43,083 nt of DNA, from positions 1 to 43,083 of the forward strand of contig PBWH01000030.1 in assembly GCA_002727195.1 (NCBI GenBank), read 5' to 3'. Position 1 is the first letter of the stretch; each line of letters opens with the position of its first letter. Shown here piece after piece: positions 27,079 to 35,332 of the stretch. The DNA comes from Gemmatimonadota bacterium (lineage in GTDB: Bacteria > Latescibacterota > UBA2968). The position numbers and the translations under genes were made by a program. The notes under the pieces were generated by a model. That model ran no database searches and had not been told where the DNA came from. It worked only from the letters and a program-made list of their open reading frames with translations.

Positions 27079-27133
27079 TCGCTACCCCGGTCGGGTCGTG
27101 TCAAGGAAGATACATTCAGCCCTCAGCCCCATA

Positions 27134-27181
27134 GCCATAAACAGGAAAAGCCCCATCCCTGGAGCTTTTCCTGTTTATGGC
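27134..27181. repeat. 18-bp perfect inverted repeat, terminator-like
   Basis: GCCATAAACAGGAAAAGC (27134-27151) and its exact complement (27164-27181) flank a 12-nt loop. The AAAAGC/GCTTTT inner ends give a U-rich arm on either strand, so it may act as a bidirectional terminator after the flagellin pseudogene. No other copy was noticed in the window. Confidence 0.7.
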
Positions 27182-27186
27182 CCGTC

Positions 27187-27216
27187 TTGACAGCCGGCGG
27201 ACGCGTGGCCTACCTT
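27187..27216 (+). promoter_or_regulatory. possible sigma-70 promoter for the small gene at 27251
   Basis: A perfect TTGACA (27187-27192) is followed after 18 bp by TACCTT (27211-27216), a weak -10. It lies directly behind the inverted repeat and would give a leader of about 28 nt. Confidence 0.35.
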
Positions 27217-27250
27217 TACCTTGACTGATTGGGCGGATCTGGAGGCTCGA

Positions 27251-27469
27251 ATGGAACACATAGGAGTGCAGTTCGGTACTACGGTCGAGGAGCTTACCCG
27301 TCTACTAACCGCGCTGGCGCAGAATATGGGATGGGATCCCAGACGTGTTCATTATGTGATCGACATCGACAAGAGCACGGTCAAGGAGACGGTATACGCA
27401 GTGTCAGATCGCGCTGAACGCTTGCCGCTACACCCGAACGGAGCTTCAGCGGTATTGAAGCTTCAGTAG
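27251..27469 (+). CDS. small protein of unknown function
   Basis: A 72-residue protein starting at ATG 27251, which is preceded by GGAGG with 5-nt spacing; TTG 27221 is an alternative with no ribosome-binding site. It begins MEHIGVQFGTTVEELTRLL and ends ASAVLKLQ, with one likely amphipathic helix followed by a beta-rich half. There is no signal peptide, membrane segment or cysteine. I do not recognise the family. It is bounded by the inverted repeat upstream and a terminator downstream, so it looks like an independent unit. Confidence 0.6.
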   Translation: MEHIGVQFGTTVEELTRLLTALAQNMGWDPRRVHYVIDIDKSTVKETVYAVSDRAERLPLHPNGASAVLKLQ

Positions 27470-27550
27470 TAGATAGAATCCGCTAAACCGAACCACGGTT
27501 ATGCCGATAGTCTAAACGGCAAGTGTGTGTGTCGGTGTTTCAATTCCCGA

Positions 27551-27587
27551 GTGCCGGTCCTAATTCGTCAGGGCCGGCACTCTTTTT
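27551..27587 (+). terminator. intrinsic terminator after the small unknown gene
   Basis: GTGCCGGTCC (27551-27560) pairs with GGGCCGGCAC (27571-27580), one T-G wobble, followed by TCTTTTT. It serves the plus strand and abuts the 3' end of the convergent FmdB-type gene. Confidence 0.85.
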
Positions 27588-27801
27588 ACATGGAGCAGGT
27601 CCCTGGCCCTCTCGGGTCGCCGCAGGTACCACACGGTCCCCCGCCGACTGCTACCGGGTTGGCCGCCTGAACGGCGAAGGCGGACAGCTTCTTCTCCAGC
27701 TGGCTTGAGCCACATTTCGGGCAGGATGCCGGCCGTGAGGCGCTTACGAGCGCCTCGAACCCGTGCTCGCACGCTCTGCAGCTGTATTCGTAGATGGGCA
27801 T
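27586..27801 (-). CDS. FmdB-type zinc ribbon protein
   Basis: A 71-residue FmdB/CxxC-CxxC regulatory-type protein. It starts MPIYEYSCRAC, the family hallmark, with zinc ligands C8-x2-C11 and C27-x2-C30 (CPKC). A Gly-rich C-terminal tail contains further cysteines (CGTCGDPRG). FmdB was first noted next to formamidase genes, but most members have no known role; redox or DNA binding are guesses. It is the last gene of the formate dehydrogenase operon, 9 nt after aminopeptidase P. Confidence 0.88.
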   Translation of the reverse strand: MPIYEYSCRACEHGFEALVSASRPASCPKCGSSQLEKKLSAFAVQAANPVAVGGGPCGTCGDPRGPGTCSM

Positions 27802-27810
27802 CGGTCTCTC

Positions 27811-29589
27811 CTAGATGGGTTGGGTCTTATTCTCGAGCCAGTTGGCCGTATCCGGATCGAGTTGATCCTGAAGGCTCTCCCTGACGACGCGGTGGAAATC
27901 ATTCAGCCAGGTAACGCCATCCTCACCGAGGACTTCAGGCACGATGAGCGCTGACTCGATCGGGCACCTCGTCAGCGTCTCAAACTTGTAAAACGCCTGA
28001 TCGGATGACCGGTCCTCGTCGGCAACAACGGTCACCAGGTTCTCGATCCGGATGCCGAAGGCGCCTTCCCTGTAGTAGCCAGGCTCGTTCGAGATCACGT
28101 GACCTTCCGCGAGCTTAACGGCAGCCGCACGGCCACTGATCGAGATAGGCCCCTCGTGGACGTTCAGGTAGTGGCCGATACCGTGACCCGTTCCGTGGTG
28201 GAAGTTGCGGCCCGCCTCCCATAGCGGTCTGCGTGCGGCGACATCGATGTGTTGACCCGTCGTCCCGTCCGGGAAGGACAGCGTAGTCAAGTCGATGTGT
28301 CCTTTCAGTACGCGGGTGAACATCTCCTTCTGTTCATCCGTCCCCTCCCCATAGCAGACCGTGCGCGTGATATCCGTCGTACCGAAGGTATACTGCCCCC
28401 CGCTGTCGACCAGATAGAGGCTATTCGTCTCGATGGGGATGTCTGACTCCTCGTCCACGGAGTAGTGTGCGATAGCCCCGTGCGGACCGTATGCCGAGAT
28501 TGTCGGGAAGCTGGGCCCGACAAACCCTTCACCCTCTTTCCTAAACGCCAGCAACTTGCCGGCAGCCGACAGCTCGGAAACGGGCTCGCGGCCAACAACC
28601 TCTTCCATCCACTTCAGGAAGCGAACCATCGCGACGCCGTCGATGATGTGTGCAAGTCGAATTCCCGACATCTCTGTTCGGTTCTTTATCGCCTTGAACT
28701 CGACAACCGGCGATCGCTCGACGGATACAGCGCGTTCACCGACCAGGCCGGCGATCCAATGGTTTGCGGATTCCTCATCGAGCCAGACCTTGCCCGCCGT
28801 CTCCGAGGTCAGAAATGGCTCGATGTCGGCGTAAGGGCGTATCTTCACAAGCCCACTCAACGATGCGACCACTGCGTCATCGAGTTTCGCTTCATCTACG
28901 AACAGGTAGGCATCAGACAGGGAAACGGCCGCATAGGATATGAACACGGGATTGAAGTCGACGTCGGAACCCCTGAGGTTGCAGAGCCACGCGATCGCAT
29001 CCATTGCCGTGATCACGTGTGTGTCCACCTTCGCCTCCGCCATTTGCTTCCTCAGCCGTCCAAGCTTCGATTCCACTGACTCACCGGCGTGCCGTTCAGG
29101 CATCACCATCACCGGGGCAGTGGATGGTGAAGGACGATCTTCCCAGATCACGTCGACAAGGTTGTCCGGGATGAACGTCAGTTCGATTTCGCCCCGGTCC
29201 AACTCAGATCCTAGGGATTCGGCCGCCTTGATCCCGAGAACTCGAGGGTCTACCCCCAATCGCTCTCCGGAGTTCAGTTGTTCGAGCAGCCACGACACCA
29301 TCTTCGGTACGTCGGGCTGTCCGCTCTTGAACAGTATGATTCCACTTCCTTCCAGTTGGGTGGCTGCTTGCTGATAGTAGCGGCCATCCGTCCACAGACC
29401 GGCAGACTCCAGTGTGACCACGACGTCACCAGCGGACCCCGTGAACCCTGAGATCCACGGACGGCGTTGCCAACACGACGGAACATACTCACTGTGATGG
29501 GCGTCCGTGCTCGGAACCAGATAGGCGTGGATGCCGTGCGCACGCATCTGTTCGCGCAGGGCGGTCAGGCGTGATGGGATGTCCGTCAT
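27811..29589 (-). CDS. pepP: Xaa-Pro aminopeptidase (M24B, long form)
   Basis: Aminopeptidase P removes an N-terminal residue preceding proline. At 592 residues it is the long three-domain form resembling eukaryotic XPNPEP1. Two creatinase-like N-terminal domains (about 1-310, with AYLVPSTDAHHSEYVP) precede the catalytic pita-bread domain. The five metal ligands are visible in DSGGQYTFGTTDITRT (Asp-x10-Asp), HHGTGHGIGHYLNVHEGP, SNEPGYY and RIEN. The start ATG overlaps the fdhD stop (ATGA), so it is translated as part of the fdh operon, though no functional link to formate is obvious. Confidence 0.94.
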   Translation of the reverse strand: MTDIPSRLTALREQMRAHGIHAYLVPSTDAHHSEYVPSCWQRRPWISGFTGSAGDVVVTLESAGLWTDGRYYQQAATQLEGSGIILFKSGQPDVPKMVSWLLEQLNSGERLGVDPRVLGIKAAESLGSELDRGEIELTFIPDNLVDVIWEDRPSPSTAPVMVMPERHAGESVESKLGRLRKQMAEAKVDTHVITAMDAIAWLCNLRGSDVDFNPVFISYAAVSLSDAYLFVDEAKLDDAVVASLSGLVKIRPYADIEPFLTSETAGKVWLDEESANHWIAGLVGERAVSVERSPVVEFKAIKNRTEMSGIRLAHIIDGVAMVRFLKWMEEVVGREPVSELSAAGKLLAFRKEGEGFVGPSFPTISAYGPHGAIAHYSVDEESDIPIETNSLYLVDSGGQYTFGTTDITRTVCYGEGTDEQKEMFTRVLKGHIDLTTLSFPDGTTGQHIDVAARRPLWEAGRNFHHGTGHGIGHYLNVHEGPISISGRAAAVKLAEGHVISNEPGYYREGAFGIRIENLVTVVADEDRSSDQAFYKFETLTRCPIESALIVPEVLGEDGVTWLNDFHRVVRESLQDQLDPDTANWLENKTQPI

Positions 29590-30416
29590 TGAAGTCGCTC
29601 CGGATGGGTATACACGTTCATACGGCCGCGCCGGGCAAATCCGATCACCGTCATGTTCATTCGGTCGGCGAGGTCAACGGCGAGGGTGCTGGCTGCGGAT
29701 ACGCTGACCACATATGGGAGACGGGCCATCGCAGCTTTTTGGATCATCTCGAAGCTTGCCCTGCCACTGACAGCGAGCAAGGCCCCCTCTGGCCAGTCTT
29801 CCTCGTAGAGGCTTGAACCGACGACCTTGTCGACCGCATTGTGTCTCCCGATGTCTTCACTGCACGCTACGAGCGCTCCGGTATCCGTGAAGATGGCAGC
29901 GGCATGGACCCCACCGGTCGCCTCAAACGTGGGTTGGTGTTCTTGGATCGTAGACAGTGCCTGTGTGACGACTCGAGAATCGATCGGGGTGACGTCCTCG
30001 AAAGGCTCGCAGCGCTCGATCAGGTCATCGATGCTCTGGCGGCCGCAAACGCCGCACGCTGATGAGGTCAAGGTACCACGCTTGGACGGCGTCAAATCCG
30101 GCAAGTCCAGGGCCAGGCCGGGTGAAGGGATGACGTCGATCGTGTTCCGGAACGTTTCGGTGCCCGGACGACCGCAATGGTAGATGCGGGAAACATCGCC
30201 AAGGGTGCTGATGATGCCCTCAGAAAGCAGGAAACCGGCCGTCAGCCAGTCATCTTGGCCGGGAGACCGCATGGTGACAGCCACCGTCTCTCCCGCGATT
30301 CGGATTTCAAGAGGCTCTTCAATCGCGACCGCGTCGTCTACGGCGTTCGGGTCGGTCTCGCCCCGCTGCAGGATGGAGCGCCGTTCCCACTGTTTTTCGC
30401 GTTCACCCACGGTCAA
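29586..30416 (-). CDS. fdhD: formate dehydrogenase accessory sulfurtransferase FdhD
   Basis: FdhD passes sulfur from IscS-type desulfurases to the molybdenum cofactor, which is essential for formate dehydrogenase activity. The 276-residue product has the conserved SACGVCGR loop with Cys121 and Cys124, LLSEGII, and the C-terminal GGVHAAAIFTDTG, EDIGRHNAVDKVVG and VSGRASFEMIQKA blocks. The start is probably TTG 30416, overlapping the fdhA stop; GTG 30410 is possible. Its position directly after fdhA supports a dedicated role. Confidence 0.95.
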   Translation of the reverse strand: MTVGEREKQWERRSILQRGETDPNAVDDAVAIEEPLEIRIAGETVAVTMRSPGQDDWLTAGFLLSEGIISTLGDVSRIYHCGRPGTETFRNTIDVIPSPGLALDLPDLTPSKRGTLTSSACGVCGRQSIDDLIERCEPFEDVTPIDSRVVTQALSTIQEHQPTFEATGGVHAAAIFTDTGALVACSEDIGRHNAVDKVVGSSLYEEDWPEGALLAVSGRASFEMIQKAAMARLPYVVSVSAASTLAVDLADRMNMTVIGFARRGRMNVYTHPERLQ

Positions 30417-33124
30417 GCAGGTTCAGGCTCCGGAATCGGCTCGATGCGGACCGGGCATACCTTCAGTTCGGCCGTGTCCGTCACGGGATCATATCCCGAC
30501 CCTGTCAGGACGTTTACGGGTACGTCATTGAAGCTGAAGCTGGCGAAAACGGTCCCTCGCGGTGAACGCGATGTGGATCGAACGCGAACCTGGACCTCCC
30601 CCCGCGGACTCGCCATCCGACACCAGCCCCCGTTTTCGAGCCCCCAGTCGGAGACGTCGTCCGGGTGGACCTCCAGAGATTCCGCGGGCAGGAGATACTC
30701 GATCCCCTGCGCTCGGCCCGTCTGGGTCCTCGTGTGATACGACGTCAGGCGCCTCCCGGTGGTTAGCCAAACAGGGTAATCATCGCTCGTCGTCTCGGCG
30801 GGGTCCCGGTAATTGATCACTTTGAAGATCCCCCGCCCGTTCGGGAACTCGCCTTGATGGAGGACCGGTGTGCCGGGATGGTCTGGTTCCGGGACGGGCC
30901 ATTGGTATTCTCCGTGCTCGATTCGGTCCCAGTCCAGTCCGCGATAGATCGGTGAAAGACTGCAGAGTTCGTTGAAAACGTCCTGCGGTCCGTTAAATTC
31001 AAATCCTTCAAACTCGAGCCGTTTGGCGATTTCGCTTACGATCCACCAGTCGGGTCGAGCCTCTCCCGGCGATGGCACGGCTTGTCGCACGCGCTGGACC
31101 CGCCGTTCTGTATTCGTGAACACGCCGTCCGTTTCCGCCCACGAAGATGCGGGAAACACGACGTCTGCGAGTTCCGCTGTTTCCGTTAGAAAGATGTCGA
31201 TCACCACGAGGTGCTTCAGGCTCTTCAGGGCGTGCTCACAGTGATCGCGATCGGGGTCTGACACGAGTGTGTTCTCTCCGTCGATCAGCATAGCCTGGAT
31301 TGTGTCTCCCGCTGCCTCGAGAGCCCTGACTTTGGTGATGCCCTTCTCCAGGTCGATGTCCCGTCCATAGAGCTCGCGGAACTTCGCTTGGTTCTCGGGA
31401 TCCTCGACGCTTTGGAACCCGGGATAGTTACTCGGTATGGCGCCACTGTCCCCTGCGCCCTGGATGTTGTTCTGTCCACGCATCGGGTTCACACCGGTCC
31501 CTTCTCGTCCGATGTTCCCGGTCATCAGCGCTAGGTTGCACAGGCTCTGGACGTTATCCACGCCGCAGATATGCTCGGTGATGCCGAGGGTATAGTAAAT
31601 CGCCCCTCGTTCCGCCTGACCAAACATCATCGCGGCAGCTTCAATGTCGGCGGCCGGTACCCCTGTGATCAATTCCGCCCATTGGGGCGTGAACTGGTTG
31701 ATGTGCTTGAAGAATGGGTCCGCCTCTTTGGTCCGAGTGTCGATAAATGTTCGGTCGGCTAGCCCCTCACGGGCAATCACGTGGGCGATGCCCAGCAGAA
31801 GTGCCGAATCTGACCCGACCCTCAGCGGGAGGTAGATATCCGACATCTCCGCCAGCGGAATCCGGCGTGGGTCCGCGACGATCATGCGTGCACCTTTCGC
31901 CAGCGCTCGCTTGAGCCTTGTGGCGGCCACGGGGTGACACTCGGTCATGTTCGTCCCGATGCAGAAGATCACATCCGGCTTCTCCATGTCCTCCAGGGGG
32001 TTTGACATCGCTCCTCTTCCGATCGTGGCTGCCAGACCGGCAACCGTTGGAGCGTGTCAGGCACGGCTACAGTTGTCTATGTAGTTGGTGCCGAAGCCGG
32101 CCCGCATGAATTTCTGGATGACATAGTTGGCCTCGCTGGGGGTACGACCGGAGGCAACTGCATAGACGGCATGGCGACCGTGCTCATCGACCGTCGACCT
32201 GAAACCCTCCGCAGCCCGGTCTAGGGCAGTATCCCAGTCGGTTTCGTGGAGCGCTCCATCTTCCCCTCGTACGAGGGGTAGCTCCAGGCGATCCCGATGC
32301 TGAACGAAATCGAAGGCGAACTGGCCTTTTACGCAGAGTGCCCCCTGGTTCGCCGGACCGTCCATTGCGGGTTGAATCCCAACGAGTTTGTCACCCTTGG
32401 TCATCAAGTCGACCGAACAGCCCACACCGCAATAGGGACATACCGAGCGCGTCATCTCGACCGGTTCCGGCAGCTCCGTTGCCCGGAGCGCCTTCTTGTC
32501 GGCGAGAGCCCCGGTTGGGCACGTCTGCACACACTGGCCGCAGAACGTGCAGGAAGAGTCTTTCAGGAGCCCGCCAAACTCGGCTGTGATCTGGGTGTTG
32601 AAACCGCGGCCCTGAATACTGATGGCATAGTCACCTTCGCGTTCCGCACAAACGCGCACGCACCGGTTGCACGAGATGCAGAGATCATAGTCCCTGAGAA
32701 TGAAAGGGTTGTCATCCGCTTCATACGTGCAGCCGGACTGGCTCCCCTCGAACCGGTCCGTGTCTGCGCCATATTGGTCGATCAGATTTGTGAGCTCTTG
32801 TGAAGCGTATCCTCGGAGCGGATCCACTTCGATCTCACGGTTCTCGGATGCGACCATCTCGAGCAAGGTCTTCCGGTACCGTTCCAGGTCGTCGGTCTTC
32901 GTCCGAACGACCATGCCGTCTTCCGCCCGCGTGGTGCACGACGCCACAGGTGTTCTCGCACCATCGAGTTCCACGACACAGAGCCGGCAACTCCCGAAGG
33001 GCTCGAGTCTGGGGTCATAGCACAGCGTGGGGACTTCCTTCTCGATGCGCTCGGCGATTTTGTAGACCGTCTCACCCGGGGTGAAGCCGACCTCAACGTC
33101 GTCTATCGTGATGGTATCAGCCAT
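30413..33124 (-). CDS. fdhA: formate dehydrogenase catalytic subunit, selenocysteine-containing
   Basis: The molybdopterin subunit that oxidises formate to CO2. The 903-residue chain is split by an in-frame TGA at 32057-32059, which encodes Sec356. The frame continues without change: NYIDNCSRA-U-HAPTVAGLA aligns with the active site of known Sec/Cys formate dehydrogenases. Domains: NuoG-like [2Fe-2S] (Cys35, 46, 49, 63), two [4Fe-4S] clusters (C149/152/155/159 and C192/195/198/202), the pterin-proximal [4Fe-4S] (C229/232/236/264), then the molybdopterin and dinucleotide-binding domains. The His/Cys cluster often found near residues 100-125 is absent. Upstream overlap with the NuoEF gene (8 nt) and downstream with fdhD indicate one operon, an NAD-linked enzyme. 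Confidence 0.95.
32024..32059 (-). promoter_or_regulatory. bacterial SECIS element in fdhA mRNA
   Basis: The UGA is followed 11 nt later by a 7-bp stem, GGUUGCC / GGCAGCC, capped by GGUCU. The GGUUGC and GGUCUG segments and the UGACAC context match the E. coli fdhF SECIS, which recruits SelB with Sec-tRNA. This is strong evidence for recoding rather than a nonsense mutation. Confidence 0.9.
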
Positions 33125-34787
33125 CCTTGTCCTTTGATTCTATGAGCTGGTTCACGGATTCAGGGAAATATCGATCGAGACTCTCGACGATCAGCGGCGC
33201 GGCCTGCCCGAGGCCACACGCGCTCGTGGCCATCATGGTCCGCGTCATGTCGTCTACTTCCTGCCGCCAGACGTCCGCGTCCATCGGGCCGTAGGTGCCC
33301 GACAGTCGTTCCTGCAGACGCCTGGTGCCGATTCGACACGGGAAGCACTTCCCGCACGACTCTTCTGAGAAGAAGTGCATCACGCTCTCAGCCACCCCGA
33401 CAATGTCTCGCGTGTCGTCGAAAACCATCACACCAGCGGCGCCGAGAAGGGCTCCCCGTTCGGATACGCTGGCAGAGTCCAGGGACACATCCAAGTCGTC
33501 TCCCGCGAGGAAGCCTCCTGACACGCCGGCCATCGTGACGGCCTGAATGGTACTCCCCTCCCCACTCCCCCCTGCCCAGTCTTCCAATAAGGTTCTCAAG
33601 GAAAGCCCTACCGGGACTTCGTAGTTGCCGGGATGGCGGATGTCACCCGATACGCTGATCACCTTCGTCCCTGCGTGATCCCCAAGACCGAGGCCGACGT
33701 GCCACTCTGCTCCTCGCTTCAGGATCTGAGGGACGGCGGCCAGGGTCTCCACGTTGTTCACCGCAGTCGGGAGATTTTCGAAGCCGTGTGTCACCGGATA
33801 AGGTGGCCTGTTCCGGGGGTATGGGTGTTTGCCCTCCAGGCTGTTCAGCAGGCTGGTCTCTTCACCACATATATAAGCGCCCCCGCCACGGCGGATGTGG
33901 ATTCTGAATGTGTGGCCGGAACCGCTGACTGAATCGCCCAGGATTCCGGCCGTCTCCGCTTCCTGAAGGGCCTGTTCGAGCACCTTCAGTGCTCGTGGAT
34001 ACTCGTAACGCAGGTATATGAACCCTCGCTCAGCTCCGGTCGCGAATCCGGCGATAACCATCCCTTCGATAAGCGCGTGCGGATCGTGCTCTAACAAGAC
34101 ACGGTCTTGAAAGCATCCCGGTTCTCCCTCGTCAGCATTACAGACCACGCTCTTAGGTGAACCTGGTGCATCTCGGACGGCGCGCCACTTACGCCCGGTA
34201 GGGAACCCCGCTCCGCCTTTTCCTGCAAGCCTGGACGCGTCCAGCGTATCGATAATAGCATCGGAGCCCATGCCCAATGCTTGTCCCAGTGCGGTGTAGC
34301 CTCCGGACGCTAGATACCCTTCGATAGGCGCTCGGTCCGGCTCACGGATCTCTGCGAAGACACACTCCTCGTAGCCCCCCGGATTTGGGATCGGAAGGGC
34401 CGAAACCCGATCGTCGATTCCCTCACCGGTATGGATTTCCACGCTGTCTTTACGGATTACTGGAACGGGTGTGTCACATCGCCCTGGGCACGCGATAGAT
34501 ATCGCGCCCTCATCCTCGAGCGCGTTCAATACGGCTTCGGCGCCTCGTTGCCGGCAGACAGGCCCGGTGCAGACCCTTGGCGTCGCAGCGGAGACTTCAC
34601 CCCGTGAGAAATGGTGGTAGAACGTGACGGTTCCATACAGGTCGGCCAGGGGGACTCGAAAAGCCCCGGAAACAGCACGTAACGCCTTATCCGTCAGGAG
34701 GCCATCTCGGTCGTGAAATGCGTGCAGAACCCCGAGCAGCGGTGCGGGTGCGTCTCTCCAACGGGAAATGATCTCTTCGTCAGTCAA
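33117..34787 (-). CDS. NADH-binding formate dehydrogenase subunit, NuoE-NuoF fusion
   Basis: The diaphorase partner that passes electrons from FdhA to NAD(P). The 556-residue protein fuses a NuoE/thioredoxin-like [2Fe-2S] domain (about 1-125; Cys73, Cys78, Cys100, Cys104) to a NuoF domain (about 150-556). The latter has the NADH motif GKGGAGFPTGRKW (189-201), the FMN segment ADEGEPG and GAYICGEETSLLNSLEG, and the [4Fe-4S] site C478-x2-C481-x2-C484 with Cys524. Start TTG 34787. It begins 14 nt after the STAS terminator, leaving no room for its own promoter. In related enzymes the two parts are usually separate (FdsG, FdsB). Confidence 0.93.
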   Translation of the reverse strand: MTDEEIISRWRDAPAPLLGVLHAFHDRDGLLTDKALRAVSGAFRVPLADLYGTVTFYHHFSRGEVSAATPRVCTGPVCRQRGAEAVLNALEDEGAISIACPGRCDTPVPVIRKDSVEIHTGEGIDDRVSALPIPNPGGYEECVFAEIREPDRAPIEGYLASGGYTALGQALGMGSDAIIDTLDASRLAGKGGAGFPTGRKWRAVRDAPGSPKSVVCNADEGEPGCFQDRVLLEHDPHALIEGMVIAGFATGAERGFIYLRYEYPRALKVLEQALQEAETAGILGDSVSGSGHTFRIHIRRGGGAYICGEETSLLNSLEGKHPYPRNRPPYPVTHGFENLPTAVNNVETLAAVPQILKRGAEWHVGLGLGDHAGTKVISVSGDIRHPGNYEVPVGLSLRTLLEDWAGGSGEGSTIQAVTMAGVSGGFLAGDDLDVSLDSASVSERGALLGAAGVMVFDDTRDIVGVAESVMHFFSEESCGKCFPCRIGTRRLQERLSGTYGPMDADVWRQEVDDMTRTMMATSACGLGQAAPLIVESLDRYFPESVNQLIESKDKDG

Positions 34788-34801
34788 TTATGCTCTCGCG
34801 C

Positions 34802-34842
34802 AAAAAGAAAAGCCACTCCCCGACCATTGGGGAAGCGGCTTG
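34802..34842 (-). terminator. intrinsic terminator after the STAS gene
   Basis: Read on the minus strand, AAGCCGCTTCCCC pairs imperfectly with GGGGAGTGGCTT around AATGGTC and is followed by TTTTCTTTTT. It ends only 14 nt before the fdh operon start codon, so fdh expression may depend on read-through. Confidence 0.85.
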
Positions 34843-34864
34843 AATAATACGATCTTTGGACGTG

Positions 34865-35257
34865 CTAGTCAGCCGGTTTTGGCTCGGGGGGCTGAGTTGT
34901 GAAGCTGGCAACGGCGCGGTCGACAGTGTCAACGGTGCGGAAGATCGAAGCGAGCTGGGTAACCATCAGAATACTCTCGATCTTCTTCGTAATTCCTGTC
35001 AGTCTCAGGTCGCCCCCTTCGTTCCGAAGGGTGGTCAGGCTGGCGGTCATCACGCCCAGCATCGAGCTCCCGAACCACTTCACTTTCGAGAAGTCGGCGA
35101 CCACGTTTACAATCCCGTCTTTGGCGAGTCGCTTGATGTGCTCGTGAAACTCGGAAACTTCAGGGCCGCTCATCAACGCACCGGATATGCTCAGGATTGC
35201 AACATTGTCCCGGATGTCCTCATCTATTTTCAAGCCTGCCTCCGCTTGGGCTGCCAT
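34865..35257 (-). CDS. STAS domain protein (anti-sigma factor antagonist family)
   Basis: A 130-residue single STAS domain like SpoIIAA/RsbV. Antagonists of this family are phosphorylated on a conserved Ser and release partner sigma or signalling factors when unphosphorylated. Segments VAILSISGALM, VNVVADFSKVKWFGSSMLGVM (the Ser pair is the candidate phosphosite) and DLRLTGITKKIESIL match the fold, followed by a Pro-rich tail. No anti-sigma kinase is adjacent. It has its own promoter and terminator, but the terminator lies just before the fdh operon. Confidence 0.88.
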   Translation of the reverse strand: MAAQAEAGLKIDEDIRDNVAILSISGALMSGPEVSEFHEHIKRLAKDGIVNVVADFSKVKWFGSSMLGVMTASLTTLRNEGGDLRLTGITKKIESILMVTQLASIFRTVDTVDRAVASFTTQPPEPKPAD

Positions 35258-35302
35258 TATGCCTTCTCTTCAAGTGATTCAGCAGTTTTGCTGACCACCA
35301 GT

Positions 35303-35332
35303 AATATATTATCCAGCAATACATTATGTCAA
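35303..35332 (-). promoter_or_regulatory. sigma-70 promoter for the STAS gene
   Basis: On the minus strand a perfect TTGACA (35327-35332), an 18-bp spacer and TATATT (35303-35308). The -35 overlaps the last codons of the ligase gene. A TCAGCA-GTTT-TGCTGA hairpin lies in the leader at about 35278-35293. Confidence 0.65.
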
